From positions 77,932 to 141,931 of the forward strand of contig JANNRA010000032.1 of NCBI GenBank assembly GCA_031401035.1: a stretch of DNA of 64,000 bases. Reading direction: 5' to 3'. Positions 24,542 to 34,412 of this stretch are shown piece by piece (the first letter of the stretch is position 1; every line of letters starts with the position of its first letter). The notes below the pieces were generated by a model that saw only the letters and a program-made list of their open reading frames with translations, ran no database searches and was not told where the DNA came from. The position numbers were made by a program, and so were the translations under genes. Source of the DNA: JANNRA01 sp031401035 (GTDB taxonomy: Bacteria; Desulfobacterota; Binatia; HRBIN30; CADEER01).

Positions 24542-25036
24542 TCACCGATCGTCGATGGACGGCGTGCTGTCGCTTACGCCGACCGGCGTAGGCGGCGGGT
24601 CGCCGCGAACGATGTCGACGACGTTGGAGGGGTGGCTGACGTAGCCGTCGACGGTCACTGCCAGCACCCGGTATCGGTACGATTCGCCCAGACGCAGTCC
24701 CTCATCGAGATAGCTAAAGCGCTTTTGCTGACGCAGGCGATCGCGGTCCCCGACCGTGACGCGGCTGACAAAGGCGAAGGGCTCGCCGGGCAGCGCGCGC
24801 TCGATCACGAAGCTGTCGAGATCCAACAGCGCATTGCCATCGGCGCTGGTGCTCGGCCGCCGCCAGCTGAGCGCGACGCCGCGTGCGGCGTTCTCCGCCT
24901 CGAGATCCCGGATGACGGCCGGTGCGACCAACTCGGGCGGGCGCACGTCGGTCTTGCGACCGCATGCGGGCAGGGCCCCCGACAGCACCAGCAGCACGAC
25001 ACCGGCGCAGCAGTGATGCGCGACGGCGCGGGACAT
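24542..25036 (-). CDS. Lipoprotein with one fibronectin type III-like domain
   Basis: The 164-residue precursor has a lipoprotein signal peptide (Leu-Pro-Ala-Cys-Gly-Arg-Lys, Cys25) and a single Fn3-like beta domain at about residues 35-145 (Leu-Ser-Trp-Arg-Arg-Pro, then Glu-Ser-Tyr-Arg-Tyr-Arg-Val-Leu-Ala-Val). It sits directly after argH (1-base overlap) and upstream of dapF. In many proteobacteria a short LptM/YifL-type lipoprotein lies next to dapF; this one is longer and has an Fn3 fold, so it may be a positional analogue. Function is unknown. Confidence 0.7.
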   Translation of the reverse strand: MSRAVAHHCCAGVVLLVLSGALPACGRKTDVRPPELVAPAVIRDLEAENAARGVALSWRRPSTSADGNALLDLDSFVIERALPGEPFAFVSRVTVGDRDRLRQQKRFSYLDEGLRLGESYRYRVLAVTVDGYVSHPSNVVDIVRGDPPPTPVGVSDSTPSIDDR

Positions 25037-26438
25037 CAGACGCCGAGCGCGGCGAGGCGCCGCGCGACGTTGGCTGGGGCGGTCCCGCCGGGTGCCTTGC
25101 GGCGCCGCACCGCGGCTTCGTGGGTCAGCCAGCGGCGCACGTCGCGTTGGAAAAGTGGCGAGAAGCGGCGCAACTCGGCCAAGCTGAGGTCCTCGAGCAG
25201 CCGGCCCTCGACGAGCGCGGACTGCACCACCGCGCCGACGACGCCGTGCGCTTCGCGAAACGGGAGGCCCTTCGCGGCGAGATAGTCCGCCAGCTCGGTG
25301 GCCAGGGTATAGCCGCTGGCGGCCGCCGCGCGCAGGCGGTCGGGACGGACCAGGAGGCGGGGCACCATGGCGCTGAGAACCTCGAGTGAAGCCGCGACGG
25401 TGTCAACGCTGTCGAACAGGGGCGGCTTGTCCTCCTGGAGATCGCGATTGTAGGCCAGCGGCAGGCCCTTCAGCATGGCCAACAGGTTCATCAAGTTGCC
25501 GTACAGGCGCCCGGTGCGGCCGCGGATCAGCTCGGCGACGTCGGGATTCTTTTTCTGCGGCATCATCGAGCTGCCGGTGGCGAACGCGTCCGGCAGCTCG
25601 ACGAACCCGAACTGCTGGGAACTCCACAGGACGATTTCTTCGCCGAATCGGCTCAGGTGCATGCCGATGATCGCCAGCGCCGCGAGCAGCTCCGCGGCGA
25701 AGTCGCGGTCGCTGACGGCATCGAGGCTGTTCTCGCTTACCGTCGGGAACGCGAGCTGGCGGGCGACGAAGGCACGGTCGATCGGAAAGGTGGTGCCGGC
25801 GAGGGCGCCGGAGCCGAGCGGCAGCACGTTGACGCGCACCAGGCAGTCGGCGAGCCGACCGTCGTCGCGGTTGAGCATCTCGACGTAGGCGAGGAGGTGA
25901 TGCGCGAAGAGGATGGGCTGCGCCGGTTGCAGGTGCGTGAAACCCGGCATGATGACGGTGTCGTGCTTGCGCGCCAGGCGGCCGAGGGCCTGCCGCAGCT
26001 GGCCGATACGGCGGCGCAGCGCCGCAATGGCGTCGCGGGCGTAGAGGCGCAGGTCGAGTGCCACCTGGTCGTTGCGGCTGCGCGCCGTGTGCAGCTTCCC
26101 GCCGACGGGTCCGATGAGCTCAATCAGTCGGCGCTCGACCGCCATGTGAATGTCCTCGTCCTGGGGGCGGACGCGGAAGACGCCGGCCGCGAGCTCGCGG
26201 CGCACCCGGCCGAGGCCGGCGACGATGCGCGACGCGTCCCGCGTCGGGATGATGCGCTGCTTGGCCAGCATCCGGCAGTGCGCGATGCTGCCGGCGATGT
26301 CGTAAGGGTAGAGCCGCACATCGACCGGGTATGAGGTGGTGAACGCCTCGACGAGCGGATCTGTGGCCTCGGCCATGCGGCCCGACCAGGCCTTCACGGC
26401 GCGCGGACGCGTGCGGCGCGCCGCCGACGGCAGGGTCT

Positions 26439-26442
<4 letters not shown>
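25036..26442 (-). CDS. argH: Argininosuccinate lyase
   Basis: It splits argininosuccinate into arginine and fumarate, the final arginine step. The fumarase/aspartase superfamily signature Gly-Ser-Ser-Met-Met-Pro-Gln-Lys-Lys-Asn-Pro is present, as are the Thr-Ala-Arg-Ser-Arg-Asn-Asp-Gln and Thr-His-Leu-Gln-Pro-Ala-Gln-Pro segments. Length is 468 residues, including a short basic N-terminal extension. ATG 26442 overlaps the argG stop by 4 bases. Confidence 0.97.
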
Positions 26443-27650
<1,208 letters not shown>

Positions 27651-27709
27651 AAACCCTCGGCGGACGAGGCGTGACCGGGGTGCGGCCACGCAGTGGGGGC
27701 TCGCGGCGG

Positions 27710-28633
27710 TTACTGGCGGGCCATCTGATTGTGCAGCCACACCAGCACGCCCTTCTGCAGGTGCAGGCGGTTCTCGGCCTGGTCGAAGACGACCGACTGC
27801 GGGCCGTCGATGACGTCGCTGGTGATCTCCTCGCCGCGGTGGGCGGGCAGACAGTGCATGACCACCGCGTCGGGTCGGGCCAGACGCAGCACCGCCGCGT
27901 TGACCTGGTAGTCGGCGAAGTCCTGCTGGCGGCGGGCCGACTCGGCCTCCTGGCCCATGCTGGTCCAGGTGTCGGTGTACAGGACGTCGGCGCCCACGGC
28001 CGCCTCGGCAACCGCACGGGTCAGTACGATCTTGGCGCCGGCGGCGCGCGCCGTGGCGACGACCGCGGCGTCGGGTTCGTACCCCGCCGGGCAGGCGACG
28101 GCGACGGTGAAGCCGAAGCGGCCTGCGGCAGCGATCCACGAGTTGGCCACGTTGTTGCCGTCGCCGATCCAGGCGATGCGCAGGTCGTCGAGGCGCGCGC
28201 CCCGTTCGACCAGGGTGAAGCAGTCGGTCAGCACCTGGCACGGGTGGCGCAGGTCGGAGAGACCGTTGATGACGGGCACGCGCGCGTGCGCGGCGAGCTC
28301 TTCGATCGTGCCGTGCAGGAAGGTGCGCGCCATGATCACGTCGACCCAGCGGTCGAGGTTGCGTGCGATGTCCGCCACCGATTCGCGCTCGCCCAGCCGG
28401 ATGTCGGCCGGGGTGAGGTACACCGCATAGCCGCCGAGCTGCGTCATGCCGACCTCGAAGGTGACGCGCGTACGCAGGCTCGGCTTCTCGAAGATCATCG
28501 CCAGCGTCTTGCCGGCCAGCAGCGGTTCGCGTCGGCCCGCCTTGAGGTCGCGCTTGATGGTCGCTGCGAGGACCAGGATCTCCTCCAGCTCGGCACGGCT
28601 GAGGCCATCGAGGGTGAGGAAGTCGCGTTTCAT
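27710..28633 (-). CDS. argF: Ornithine carbamoyltransferase
   Basis: It makes citrulline from ornithine and carbamoyl phosphate. The family motifs are present: Lys-Pro-Ser-Leu-Arg-Thr-Arg-Val-Thr-Phe (carbamoyl-phosphate binding), His-Pro-Cys-Gln, and the ornithine site His-Cys-Leu-Pro-Ala-His-Arg-Gly-Glu-Glu. His-Cys-Leu-Pro distinguishes it from aspartate carbamoyltransferase. Length is 307 residues. ATG 28633 overlaps the argD stop by 4 bases. Confidence 0.97.
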   Translation of the reverse strand: MKRDFLTLDGLSRAELEEILVLAATIKRDLKAGRREPLLAGKTLAMIFEKPSLRTRVTFEVGMTQLGGYAVYLTPADIRLGERESVADIARNLDRWVDVIMARTFLHGTIEELAAHARVPVINGLSDLRHPCQVLTDCFTLVERGARLDDLRIAWIGDGNNVANSWIAAAGRFGFTVAVACPAGYEPDAAVVATARAAGAKIVLTRAVAEAAVGADVLYTDTWTSMGQEAESARRQQDFADYQVNAAVLRLARPDAVVMHCLPAHRGEEITSDVIDGPQSVVFDQAENRLHLQKGVLVWLHNQMARQ

Positions 28634-29814
28634 GCCGTCAGGGCTCCATCGAGAATGGCCAGCGCCTCGTCGATCTCCGCAGCGGAGATAATCAGCGGCG
28701 GGGTGATGCGCAGGACCGTATTGGCGGTGCAGTTGATGATCAGACCGCGCGCCAGGCACCGCTCGACGATTGGGCCGCCGCGCTGGCTGAGTTCGGCGCC
28801 GACGAGCAGGCCGCGGCCGCGCACGGCGCGGACTATGGGATGGCGCGTTGCCAGCGCCTGCAGCCCGGCGCGCAGGCGCTCCCCCATGGCCTGACAGTGG
28901 GCGAGCACGCCCTCTTCGCCGAGCACGTCGAGCACCGCCAACGCCACCGCACAGGTCAGGGCGTTGCCGCCAAACGTGGAGCCGTGCGAGCCCGTATCGA
29001 GTACCCCGGCGATCGGCGCGGCGGCGAGCATGGCACCGATCGGGACGCCGTTGCCGAGCCCCTTGGCGAGCGTCATGACATCGGGCGTGATGCCCATCTG
29101 CTCGTACGCGAACAAGGTACCGGTGCGGCCCATGCCGGTCTGAATCTCGTCGAAGATGAGCAGCAGGTCGTGCCGGTCGCAGAGGGCACGCAAGCCCTGG
29201 AAGTACTCCGGCGCCGGCGTGACGATGCCCCCTTCGCCCTGGATCGGCTCGACCATCACGGCGATCGTGCGCGGCGACAGGGTCGCCTCGAGCGCCGCCA
29301 GATCGTCGTAGGCAGCGTAGCGGAATCCCTGCTGCGCCGGCTCGAATCCGACCCGTATCTTCTCCTGGCCGGTGGCAGCGATGGTCGCCAGGGTGCGCCC
29401 GTGGAACGAGTTGAGCACGGTGATGATCTCGTAGCGGCCGCCGCCTTCACAATGGCCGTACTTGCGCGCCAGCTTGATCGCCGCCTCGTTTGCTTCGGCG
29501 CCGCTGTTGCAGAGGAAGACGCGGTCGCCGAAGGAGCGCTGCACCAGCCGTTCGGCGAGACGCGCCTGTGGCTCCGAATAGTGCAGGTTCGAGACGTGCA
29601 GGATCTGCCGCGCCTGCGTCTCGATGGCGCGGATGATCGCCGGGTGCTGGTGTCCGAGGTTGGTGACGACGGTGCTGGCGAAGCAGTCGAGATAGGCCCG
29701 TCCATCGGCATCCCAGACGCGCGCGCCCGCACCCCGCACGAGCGCCAGCGGCGCTCGTGCGTAGGTCGGAAACAGATAGCGATCGGCGAGGGCGATGATC
29801 TCGGCGCTGGTCAT
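28630..29814 (-). CDS. argD: Acetylornithine aminotransferase
   Basis: This class III PLP aminotransferase makes N-acetylornithine; in a DapL organism it is not needed for lysine. Features include Asn-Ser-Gly-Ala-Glu-Ala-Asn-Glu-Ala-Ala, Phe-His-Gly-Arg-Thr, Phe-Asp-Glu-Ile-Gln-Thr-Gly-Met-Gly-Arg and the PLP lysine in Leu-Ala-Lys-Gly-Leu-Gly-Asn-Gly. Length is 394 residues. ATG 29814 lies 1 base after the argB stop, and the stop overlaps argF by 4 bases. Confidence 0.96.
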   Translation of the reverse strand: MTSAEIIALADRYLFPTYARAPLALVRGAGARVWDADGRAYLDCFASTVVTNLGHQHPAIIRAIETQARQILHVSNLHYSEPQARLAERLVQRSFGDRVFLCNSGAEANEAAIKLARKYGHCEGGGRYEIITVLNSFHGRTLATIAATGQEKIRVGFEPAQQGFRYAAYDDLAALEATLSPRTIAVMVEPIQGEGGIVTPAPEYFQGLRALCDRHDLLLIFDEIQTGMGRTGTLFAYEQMGITPDVMTLAKGLGNGVPIGAMLAAAPIAGVLDTGSHGSTFGGNALTCAVALAVLDVLGEEGVLAHCQAMGERLRAGLQALATRHPIVRAVRGRGLLVGAELSQRGGPIVERCLARGLIINCTANTVLRITPPLIISAAEIDEALAILDGALTA

Positions 29815-29815
29815 G

Positions 29816-30760
29816 TCACGCCGATCCGGGACGGCCCGCGTCGCCCGGGGGCCGGGCCGCACTGGTGCTGCGCACCACCTCGGTGCCGACCCCGGCGCTG
29901 GTGAAGATCTCGAGCAGTACCGCGTGGCGAACGCGGCCGTCGATGATGTGTGTCTTCTTGACGCCGTTCTTCAGCGCCTCGAGGCAGCATTCGACCTTCG
30001 GGATCATCCCCTCGCCGATGACGCCGTCGGCGATGAGCTGCCGGGCGCGTGCGTCGTCGAGCGTCGGCACGACGGCGCCCGACGCGTCTTTGATGCCGGC
30101 GACGTCGGTGAGCAGAATAAGTTTCTCGGCCCGTAATGCTTCCGCGACTTTGCCTGCCACGAGGTCGGCGTTGATGTTGTAGGTCTCGCCGTCGTCACCG
30201 GCCCCGACCGGGGCGATGACCGGCACGATGTCGCTGCGCTCGAGCGTCTCCAGGACCATCGGGTTGATCGCCGCGACCTCACCGACCATACCGATGTCGA
30301 GCAACTCATCGCCGCCGCCGTCGCTGACCTTGAGCTTGCGCGCGCGGATCAACTCGCCGTCTTTCCCGGACAACCCCACGGCGTGACCGCCGTGACGGTT
30401 GATCAGGCTGACGATCTCCTTGTTGGTCTTGCCGACTAGGACCATCTCGACGACGTCCATGGTCGGCCGGTCGGTGACCCGCATGCCGCGCACGAAGCGC
30501 GACTCGATGCCCAACTGCTTGAGCATGGCGCCGATCTGCGGCCCGCCGCCGTGCACCACGACCGGGTTGATGCCGACGAACTTCAGCAGGACGATGTCCT
30601 GCGCGAAGCTGTCCTTGAGCGCCTCGTCGACCATGGCGTGGCCGCCGTACTTCACCACCACCGTCTTGCCGGCGAAGCGGCGAATGTACGGGAGGGCGTC
30701 GAGCAGGACCTCGGCCTTGGCGACCAATTCGTCGACCGGCGTGGAGGGGCGCGTCGCCAT
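29816..30760 (-). CDS. argB: Acetylglutamate kinase
   Basis: It phosphorylates N-acetylglutamate in the second arginine step. The amino-acid kinase fold is shown by Val-Val-Lys-Tyr-Gly-Gly-His-Ala-Met at residue 34 onward, Val-His-Gly-Gly-Gly-Pro-Gln and Asn-Ile-Asn-Ala-Asp. Length is 314 residues, with a short Ser/Ala/Pro C-terminal tail that is extra to the fold. An N-terminal helix precedes the first strand, as in arginine-sensitive hexameric forms, which is suggestive only. The gene starts 15 bases after hslU. Confidence 0.97.
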   Translation of the reverse strand: MATRPSTPVDELVAKAEVLLDALPYIRRFAGKTVVVKYGGHAMVDEALKDSFAQDIVLLKFVGINPVVVHGGGPQIGAMLKQLGIESRFVRGMRVTDRPTMDVVEMVLVGKTNKEIVSLINRHGGHAVGLSGKDGELIRARKLKVSDGGGDELLDIGMVGEVAAINPMVLETLERSDIVPVIAPVGAGDDGETYNINADLVAGKVAEALRAEKLILLTDVAGIKDASGAVVPTLDDARARQLIADGVIGEGMIPKVECCLEALKNGVKKTHIIDGRVRHAVLLEIFTSAGVGTEVVRSTSAARPPGDAGRPGSA

Positions 30761-30775
30761 CAGCTCGACTCCGCT

Positions 30776-32125
30776 TCAGAGAATATAGCGCGACAGGTCA
30801 TCGTCCTTTACCACCGCGTCGAGTTTCGCCCGCACCTGCAGGGCATCGATCTCGACGCTGGAACCCGCCATCTCTGGCGCGTCGAACGATATCTGGTCAA
30901 GCAACCGTTCCATGACCGTGTGCAGGCGGCGGGCACCGATGTTCTCGGTGCGTTCGTTGACCTGCGCGGCGACGTCGGCAATGGCGTCGATGCCATCCGC
31001 GGTGAAACTGAGCGTGACGCCCTCGGTCTGCATGAGGGCGACGTACTGCTTGAGCAGGGCGTTGGCGGGTTCGGTGAGAATGCGGACGAAGTCCTCGCGC
31101 GTCAGCGGCTCGAGTTCGACCCGGATAGGGAAGCGCCCCTGGAACTCGGGCAGCAGGTCGGACGGTTTGCTGATGTGAAACGCCCCGGAGGCGATGAACA
31201 GGACGTGGTCGGTGCGCACCATGCCGTACTTGGTGCTCACCGTGCTGCCTTCGACGATCGGCAGGAGGTCGCGCTGCACGCCTTCGCGCGAGACGTCCGG
31301 TCCGCCGACCCCCTGACGGCTGGCGATCTTGTCGATCTCGTCGATGAAGACGATGCCGGAGACCTCGACGCGGCGAATCGCCTCGCGGGCGACGGCCTCG
31401 CCATCGAGCAGCTTGCCGGCTTCTTCCTGGGTCAACTGCTCGAGCGCCTCGCGCACCGAGCAGCGCCGCGTCGACGCGCGGCCCGGGAAGAGATTCGCGA
31501 AGGCGTCCTTGAGCTGCGAAGCCATGTCCTCGAGGCCCTGCGGCGTCATGACCTCGAACATCGGCGTCGCCGGTCGAGTCGTTTCGAGATCGAGTTCGCG
31601 CGCGTCGAGCGCCCCCTCGCGCAACATGCGCCGCAACTTTTCGCGCGTACCGCCGTCGCCACTGCTCGCCGCGCCGGTCATGGGCTCGATGCGGCGGTCC
31701 CCGGTGGACGGGCTTGGCAGCAGGAGGTCGAGGACGCGCTCCTCGGCGCGCTCGCGGGCGTGCACCTGCACCTTGCTGGTCTCCTCCTCCCGCACCATGG
31801 CGATCGCCAGCTCGGCGAGGTCGCGGATCATCGACTCGACGTCGCGGCCGACGTAGCCAACCTCCGTGAACTTCGAGGCCTCGACCTTCAGGAAGGGCGC
31901 CTGCGCCAGCTTGGCGAGGCGGCGCGAGATCTCGGTCTTCCCGACCCCGGTGGGGCCGATCATGATGATGTTCTTCGGCGCGATCTCGTCGCGCAGATCC
32001 TCCGCCACCTGCTGGCGGCGCCAACGATTGCGCAGGGCGATGGCGACGGCGCGTTTGGCGTCGCGCTGACCGACGATGAAGCGGTCGAGCTCGGAGACGA
32101 TCTCGCGCGGCGTCATCTGACTCAT
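30776..32125 (-). CDS. hslU: HslU ATPase subunit of the HslUV protease
   Basis: This AAA+ unfoldase caps and feeds the HslV peptidase in the cytoplasm. It begins Met-Thr-Pro-Arg-Glu-Ile-Val-x-Glu-Leu-Asp-like, with Walker A Gly-Pro-Thr-Gly-Val-Gly-Lys-Thr (57-64), the Gly-Tyr-Val-Gly-Arg-Asp-Val-Glu pore loop, Walker B Ile-Asp-Glu-Ile-Asp-Lys-Ile, and the C-terminal Ile-Leu end that docks into HslV. Length is 449 residues. ATG 32125 overlaps the hslV stop by 4 bases. Confidence 0.97.
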   Translation of the reverse strand: MSQMTPREIVSELDRFIVGQRDAKRAVAIALRNRWRRQQVAEDLRDEIAPKNIIMIGPTGVGKTEISRRLAKLAQAPFLKVEASKFTEVGYVGRDVESMIRDLAELAIAMVREEETSKVQVHARERAEERVLDLLLPSPSTGDRRIEPMTGAASSGDGGTREKLRRMLREGALDARELDLETTRPATPMFEVMTPQGLEDMASQLKDAFANLFPGRASTRRCSVREALEQLTQEEAGKLLDGEAVAREAIRRVEVSGIVFIDEIDKIASRQGVGGPDVSREGVQRDLLPIVEGSTVSTKYGMVRTDHVLFIASGAFHISKPSDLLPEFQGRFPIRVELEPLTREDFVRILTEPANALLKQYVALMQTEGVTLSFTADGIDAIADVAAQVNERTENIGARRLHTVMERLLDQISFDAPEMAGSSVEIDALQVRAKLDAVVKDDDLSRYIL

Positions 32126-32673
32126 GTCCCCGCCAGTTCCTCGACGATGATTTCCTCGTTCGTGTAGATGCACAACGACGCGGCGATCAGCATGGCTTCG
32201 CGCGCAATGGCCTGCGCCGGCAGCGCGCTGTGCTTGATCAGGGCCCGCGCCGCGGCCAGGGCGAAACTGCCGCCCGAGCCGATGGCCGTCACCGGCTCGT
32301 CGGGTTCGATGATGTCGCCACTGCCCGAGATGACCAGGATGGCGTCGGCGCTGGCGGCGATGAGCAACGCCTCGAGTCGGCGCAGGACGCGGTCGCTGCG
32401 CCAGTCCTTGGCGAGTTCGACCGCCGCCCGCGTCAGGTTGCCCTGATGCTGATCGAGCTTGACCTCGAACTTATCGAAGAGCGTGAAGGCGTCGGCGCTC
32501 GCTCCGGCGAACCCGGCCAGGACCCGACCGGCATGCAGGCGGCGCACCTTGCGGGCGCCGCGCTTCATGACCGCCTGCCCGAGCGTGACCTGGCCGTCGC
32601 CGGCCATGACCACGCGGCCTTGGTGGCGCAGCGCGAGAATGGTGGTGCTGCGGATGCCCGACGAAGTCGCCAT
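32122..32673 (-). CDS. hslV: HslV peptidase subunit
   Basis: This is the proteasome-like N-terminal-threonine peptidase of the HslUV complex. The mature enzyme should begin at Thr10 of Ser-Thr-Thr-Ile-Leu-Ala-Leu-Arg, so residues 1-9 form a short propeptide instead of the usual single methionine. Next come Ala-Gly-Asp-Gly-Gln-Val-Thr-Leu-Gly and Lys-Val-Arg-Arg-Leu, both conserved. Length is 183 residues. Coupled to hslU; it follows xerC by 22 bases, the same order as in the classical codV-clpQ-clpY layout of Bacillus. Confidence 0.96.
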   Translation of the reverse strand: MATSSGIRSTTILALRHQGRVVMAGDGQVTLGQAVMKRGARKVRRLHAGRVLAGFAGASADAFTLFDKFEVKLDQHQGNLTRAAVELAKDWRSDRVLRRLEALLIAASADAILVISGSGDIIEPDEPVTAIGSGGSFALAAARALIKHSALPAQAIAREAMLIAASLCIYTNEEIIVEELAGT

Positions 32674-32695
32674 GCGTTCCCGGAGACCGCCGCGA

Positions 32696-33607
32696 TCAGG
32701 CGCGCGGGTGCGCCTTGTCGTAAGCGACCATCAGCTGGTCGAGGTCGACGTGCGTGTAGCGTTGCGTGGTCGAGAGGCTGGCGTGGCCCAGCATCTCCTG
32801 GATGGACCGCAGGTCGGCGCCAGCCCCGAGCAGGTGGGTGGCGAAGCTGTGGCGCAGGGCGTGCGGGCTGATCTTCGCGGCCAGGCCGCCGCGCAAGGTG
32901 CTGACGTCGACCAGGCGTGCCACCGAGCGCACCGTCAGTCGGCCGCCGCGCTGGTTGAGGAACACGGCGTCAGCGGCGCCCACGCCATGGCGGCACAGTT
33001 GCGGCACCGCGGCGCGGTAGGCATGCAGCGCCTGTACCGCCGCGTCGCCGATCGGCACCAGGCGTTCCTTGCCTCCCTTGCCGCGCACGCGCACGACGGC
33101 GAGCCCCTCGTCGAGGTCGCTCCAGTCGAGGCCGACGAGCTCGCTGACGCGCAGGCCGCAGGAGTACGTGACCTCGAGCAGGGCGCGATCGCGCAAGCCG
33201 ACTGGCGTGTCATCGGCCGGCGTCGCGAGCAGGCGGAACATCTCATCGACCGACAGGTGCGCCGGCAGGATCTTGTCCTGCCGCGGCGCCTGGATGCCGG
33301 CGCAGGGGTCGAGCACGAGCACGCCCCGCTGCAGCAGGTGGCGCGCGAACCGCTTCACGGCCGAGAGCTTGCGCGCCACCGAGCTGCGCTGCGCGGCCTT
33401 CAGACGCTCGACCAGATAGGCGCGCACCGCGTCGCGATCGAAGGCGGAGCAGGGCACGGCTTCTGGCGCCTGGGCGGTGCGTGCGGCAATCGAGACCACC
33501 AACTGTCCCAGGTCGGCGGCGTAGGCGCGGGCGGTGTTGGGCGAGACGTTCTCCTCCACCGTCAGGGTGCGGAGAAAATCATCGAGCGCCGCCTGCAGGA
33601 TCGTCAT
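32696..33607 (-). CDS. xerC: Tyrosine recombinase XerC
   Basis: This site-specific recombinase resolves chromosome dimers at dif. The 303-residue protein has the N-terminal SAM-like core-binding domain and the catalytic domain: Arg in Cys-Gly-Leu-Arg-Val-Ser-Glu-Leu, Lys in the Gly-Lys-Gly-Gly-Lys-Glu-Arg hairpin, His-Ala-Leu-Arg-His-Ser-Phe-Ala, and the tyrosine nucleophile in Gln-Arg-Tyr-Thr-His. The position next to hslVU supports XerC (CodV) over an element integrase. ATG 33607 is the first gene of the minus-strand array. Confidence 0.92.
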   Translation of the reverse strand: MTILQAALDDFLRTLTVEENVSPNTARAYAADLGQLVVSIAARTAQAPEAVPCSAFDRDAVRAYLVERLKAAQRSSVARKLSAVKRFARHLLQRGVLVLDPCAGIQAPRQDKILPAHLSVDEMFRLLATPADDTPVGLRDRALLEVTYSCGLRVSELVGLDWSDLDEGLAVVRVRGKGGKERLVPIGDAAVQALHAYRAAVPQLCRHGVGAADAVFLNQRGGRLTVRSVARLVDVSTLRGGLAAKISPHALRHSFATHLLGAGADLRSIQEMLGHASLSTTQRYTHVDLDQLMVAYDKAHPRA

Positions 33608-33694
33608 CGCCTCTCGTCCTCGCTCGCGCGCGCCCGTTTTGCCGGCACGGCGAACGACATGGTAACAACCGATCCGCGGCGGAACAAGGAAGGC

Positions 33695-33997
33695 ATGGCC
33701 AGGGAGAACGGACAGTGTTGGCGCTGCGGCGTCGCCATCGACATCGTCAAGCGGATCGGCCGGCGCGACGCCTGCGCGGGCTGCGGCGCCGATCTGCGCT
33801 GCTGCCGGAACTGCCGCTTCCACGCACCGGGCCTGTCCAACGACTGCCAGGAGCCGCAGGCGGAGCGGCAAGTCGACCGCGAGCGCGGCACTTTCTGTGA
33901 GTACTTCGCGGCCGCCGCGCACCGTGCGGCGCCTGGCGTCGCGGCGGCGGCGACACGCGCCGAGCTGGACGCGCTGTTCGGCAAGCGGCGCGGGTAG
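33695..33997 (+). CDS. Small cysteine-rich, probably zinc-binding protein
   Basis: This 100-residue protein has Cys8-x2-Cys11, Cys27-x2-Cys30, Cys36-Cys37-x2-Cys40 and Cys51, giving one or two treble-clef or ribbon-type zinc sites, followed by an acidic/basic helical C-terminus. Small proteins of this pattern occur in deltaproteobacterial-type genomes, but I know no function. ATG 33695 has an AAGGA ribosome site; an in-frame ATG at 33659 would add 12 residues. It lies 10 bases before the DUF35-type gene, so it is probably co-transcribed with it. Confidence 0.65.
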   Translation: MARENGQCWRCGVAIDIVKRIGRRDACAGCGADLRCCRNCRFHAPGLSNDCQEPQAERQVDRERGTFCEYFAAAAHRAAPGVAAAATRAELDALFGKRRG

Positions 33998-34007
33998 TGG
34001 AGGGGCG

Positions 34008-34412
34008 ATGCAGGGCGTGCCGGTGAGCGAAGGCCTGTTGACGCTGGAGGCGGGCGGGTCCCTGCTGGCGGCGCGCTGTGTGGCATGCGCGCGTTGGCAC
34101 TTCCCGGCCACCCTGGACTGCCCCTACTGCTGCGCGGACGGCTGCCAGACGGGCGCCGTCAGCGGCGTCGCAACCCTCTGGCTCTACACCGAGGTGCGCA
34201 CCCGGCCGCCGGGCTACGAAGGGGAAGTGCCGTTCGGGTTCGGCGTTGTCGAGCTGGCGGAGGGACTGCGCATCGTCACTCGCCTCACGCAGGGCGATTC
34301 CGCGCTGCTGCGGGCGGGCATGGCGATGCGCTTCGTCGTCGCGCTCCTCCACGTCGACAGCGAGGGCCGTCAGGTGCTCACCTACGCCTTCGCCCCGGCG
34401 GAGGCGCGGTGA
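34008..34412 (+). CDS. DUF35 / OB-fold zinc-ribbon acyl-CoA-associated protein
   Basis: The 134-residue protein matches the DUF35 family: a rubredoxin-like zinc ribbon (Arg-Cys-Val-Ala-Cys then Asp-Cys-Pro-Tyr-Cys near residues 24-42) followed by an OB-fold (Phe-Gly-Phe-Gly-Val-Val-Glu-Leu, then Gly-Met-Ala-Met-Arg-Phe). Such proteins bind acyl-CoA and partner thiolase-like enzymes, as the DUF35 part of ChsH2 does with the aldolase Ltp2 in steroid side-chain degradation. Its stop overlaps the thiolase-like gene start by 4 bases, which strongly supports a complex. Confidence 0.85.
   Translation: MQGVPVSEGLLTLEAGGSLLAARCVACARWHFPATLDCPYCCADGCQTGAVSGVATLWLYTEVRTRPPGYEGEVPFGFGVVELAEGLRIVTRLTQGDSALLRAGMAMRFVVALLHVDSEGRQVLTYAFAPAEAR

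Noticed and set aside
30551..32167. Plus-strand open frame of 538 codons across hslU and argB
   Set aside because: The minus strand encodes intact HslU and ArgB through this stretch; the plus frame is Asp/Gly/Arg-rich shadow sequence.
32696..33607. Treating xerC as an element integrase
   Set aside because: It lies beside hslVU in the known codV-hslVU order, is 303 residues long like XerC, and no tRNA or phage gene is near it.
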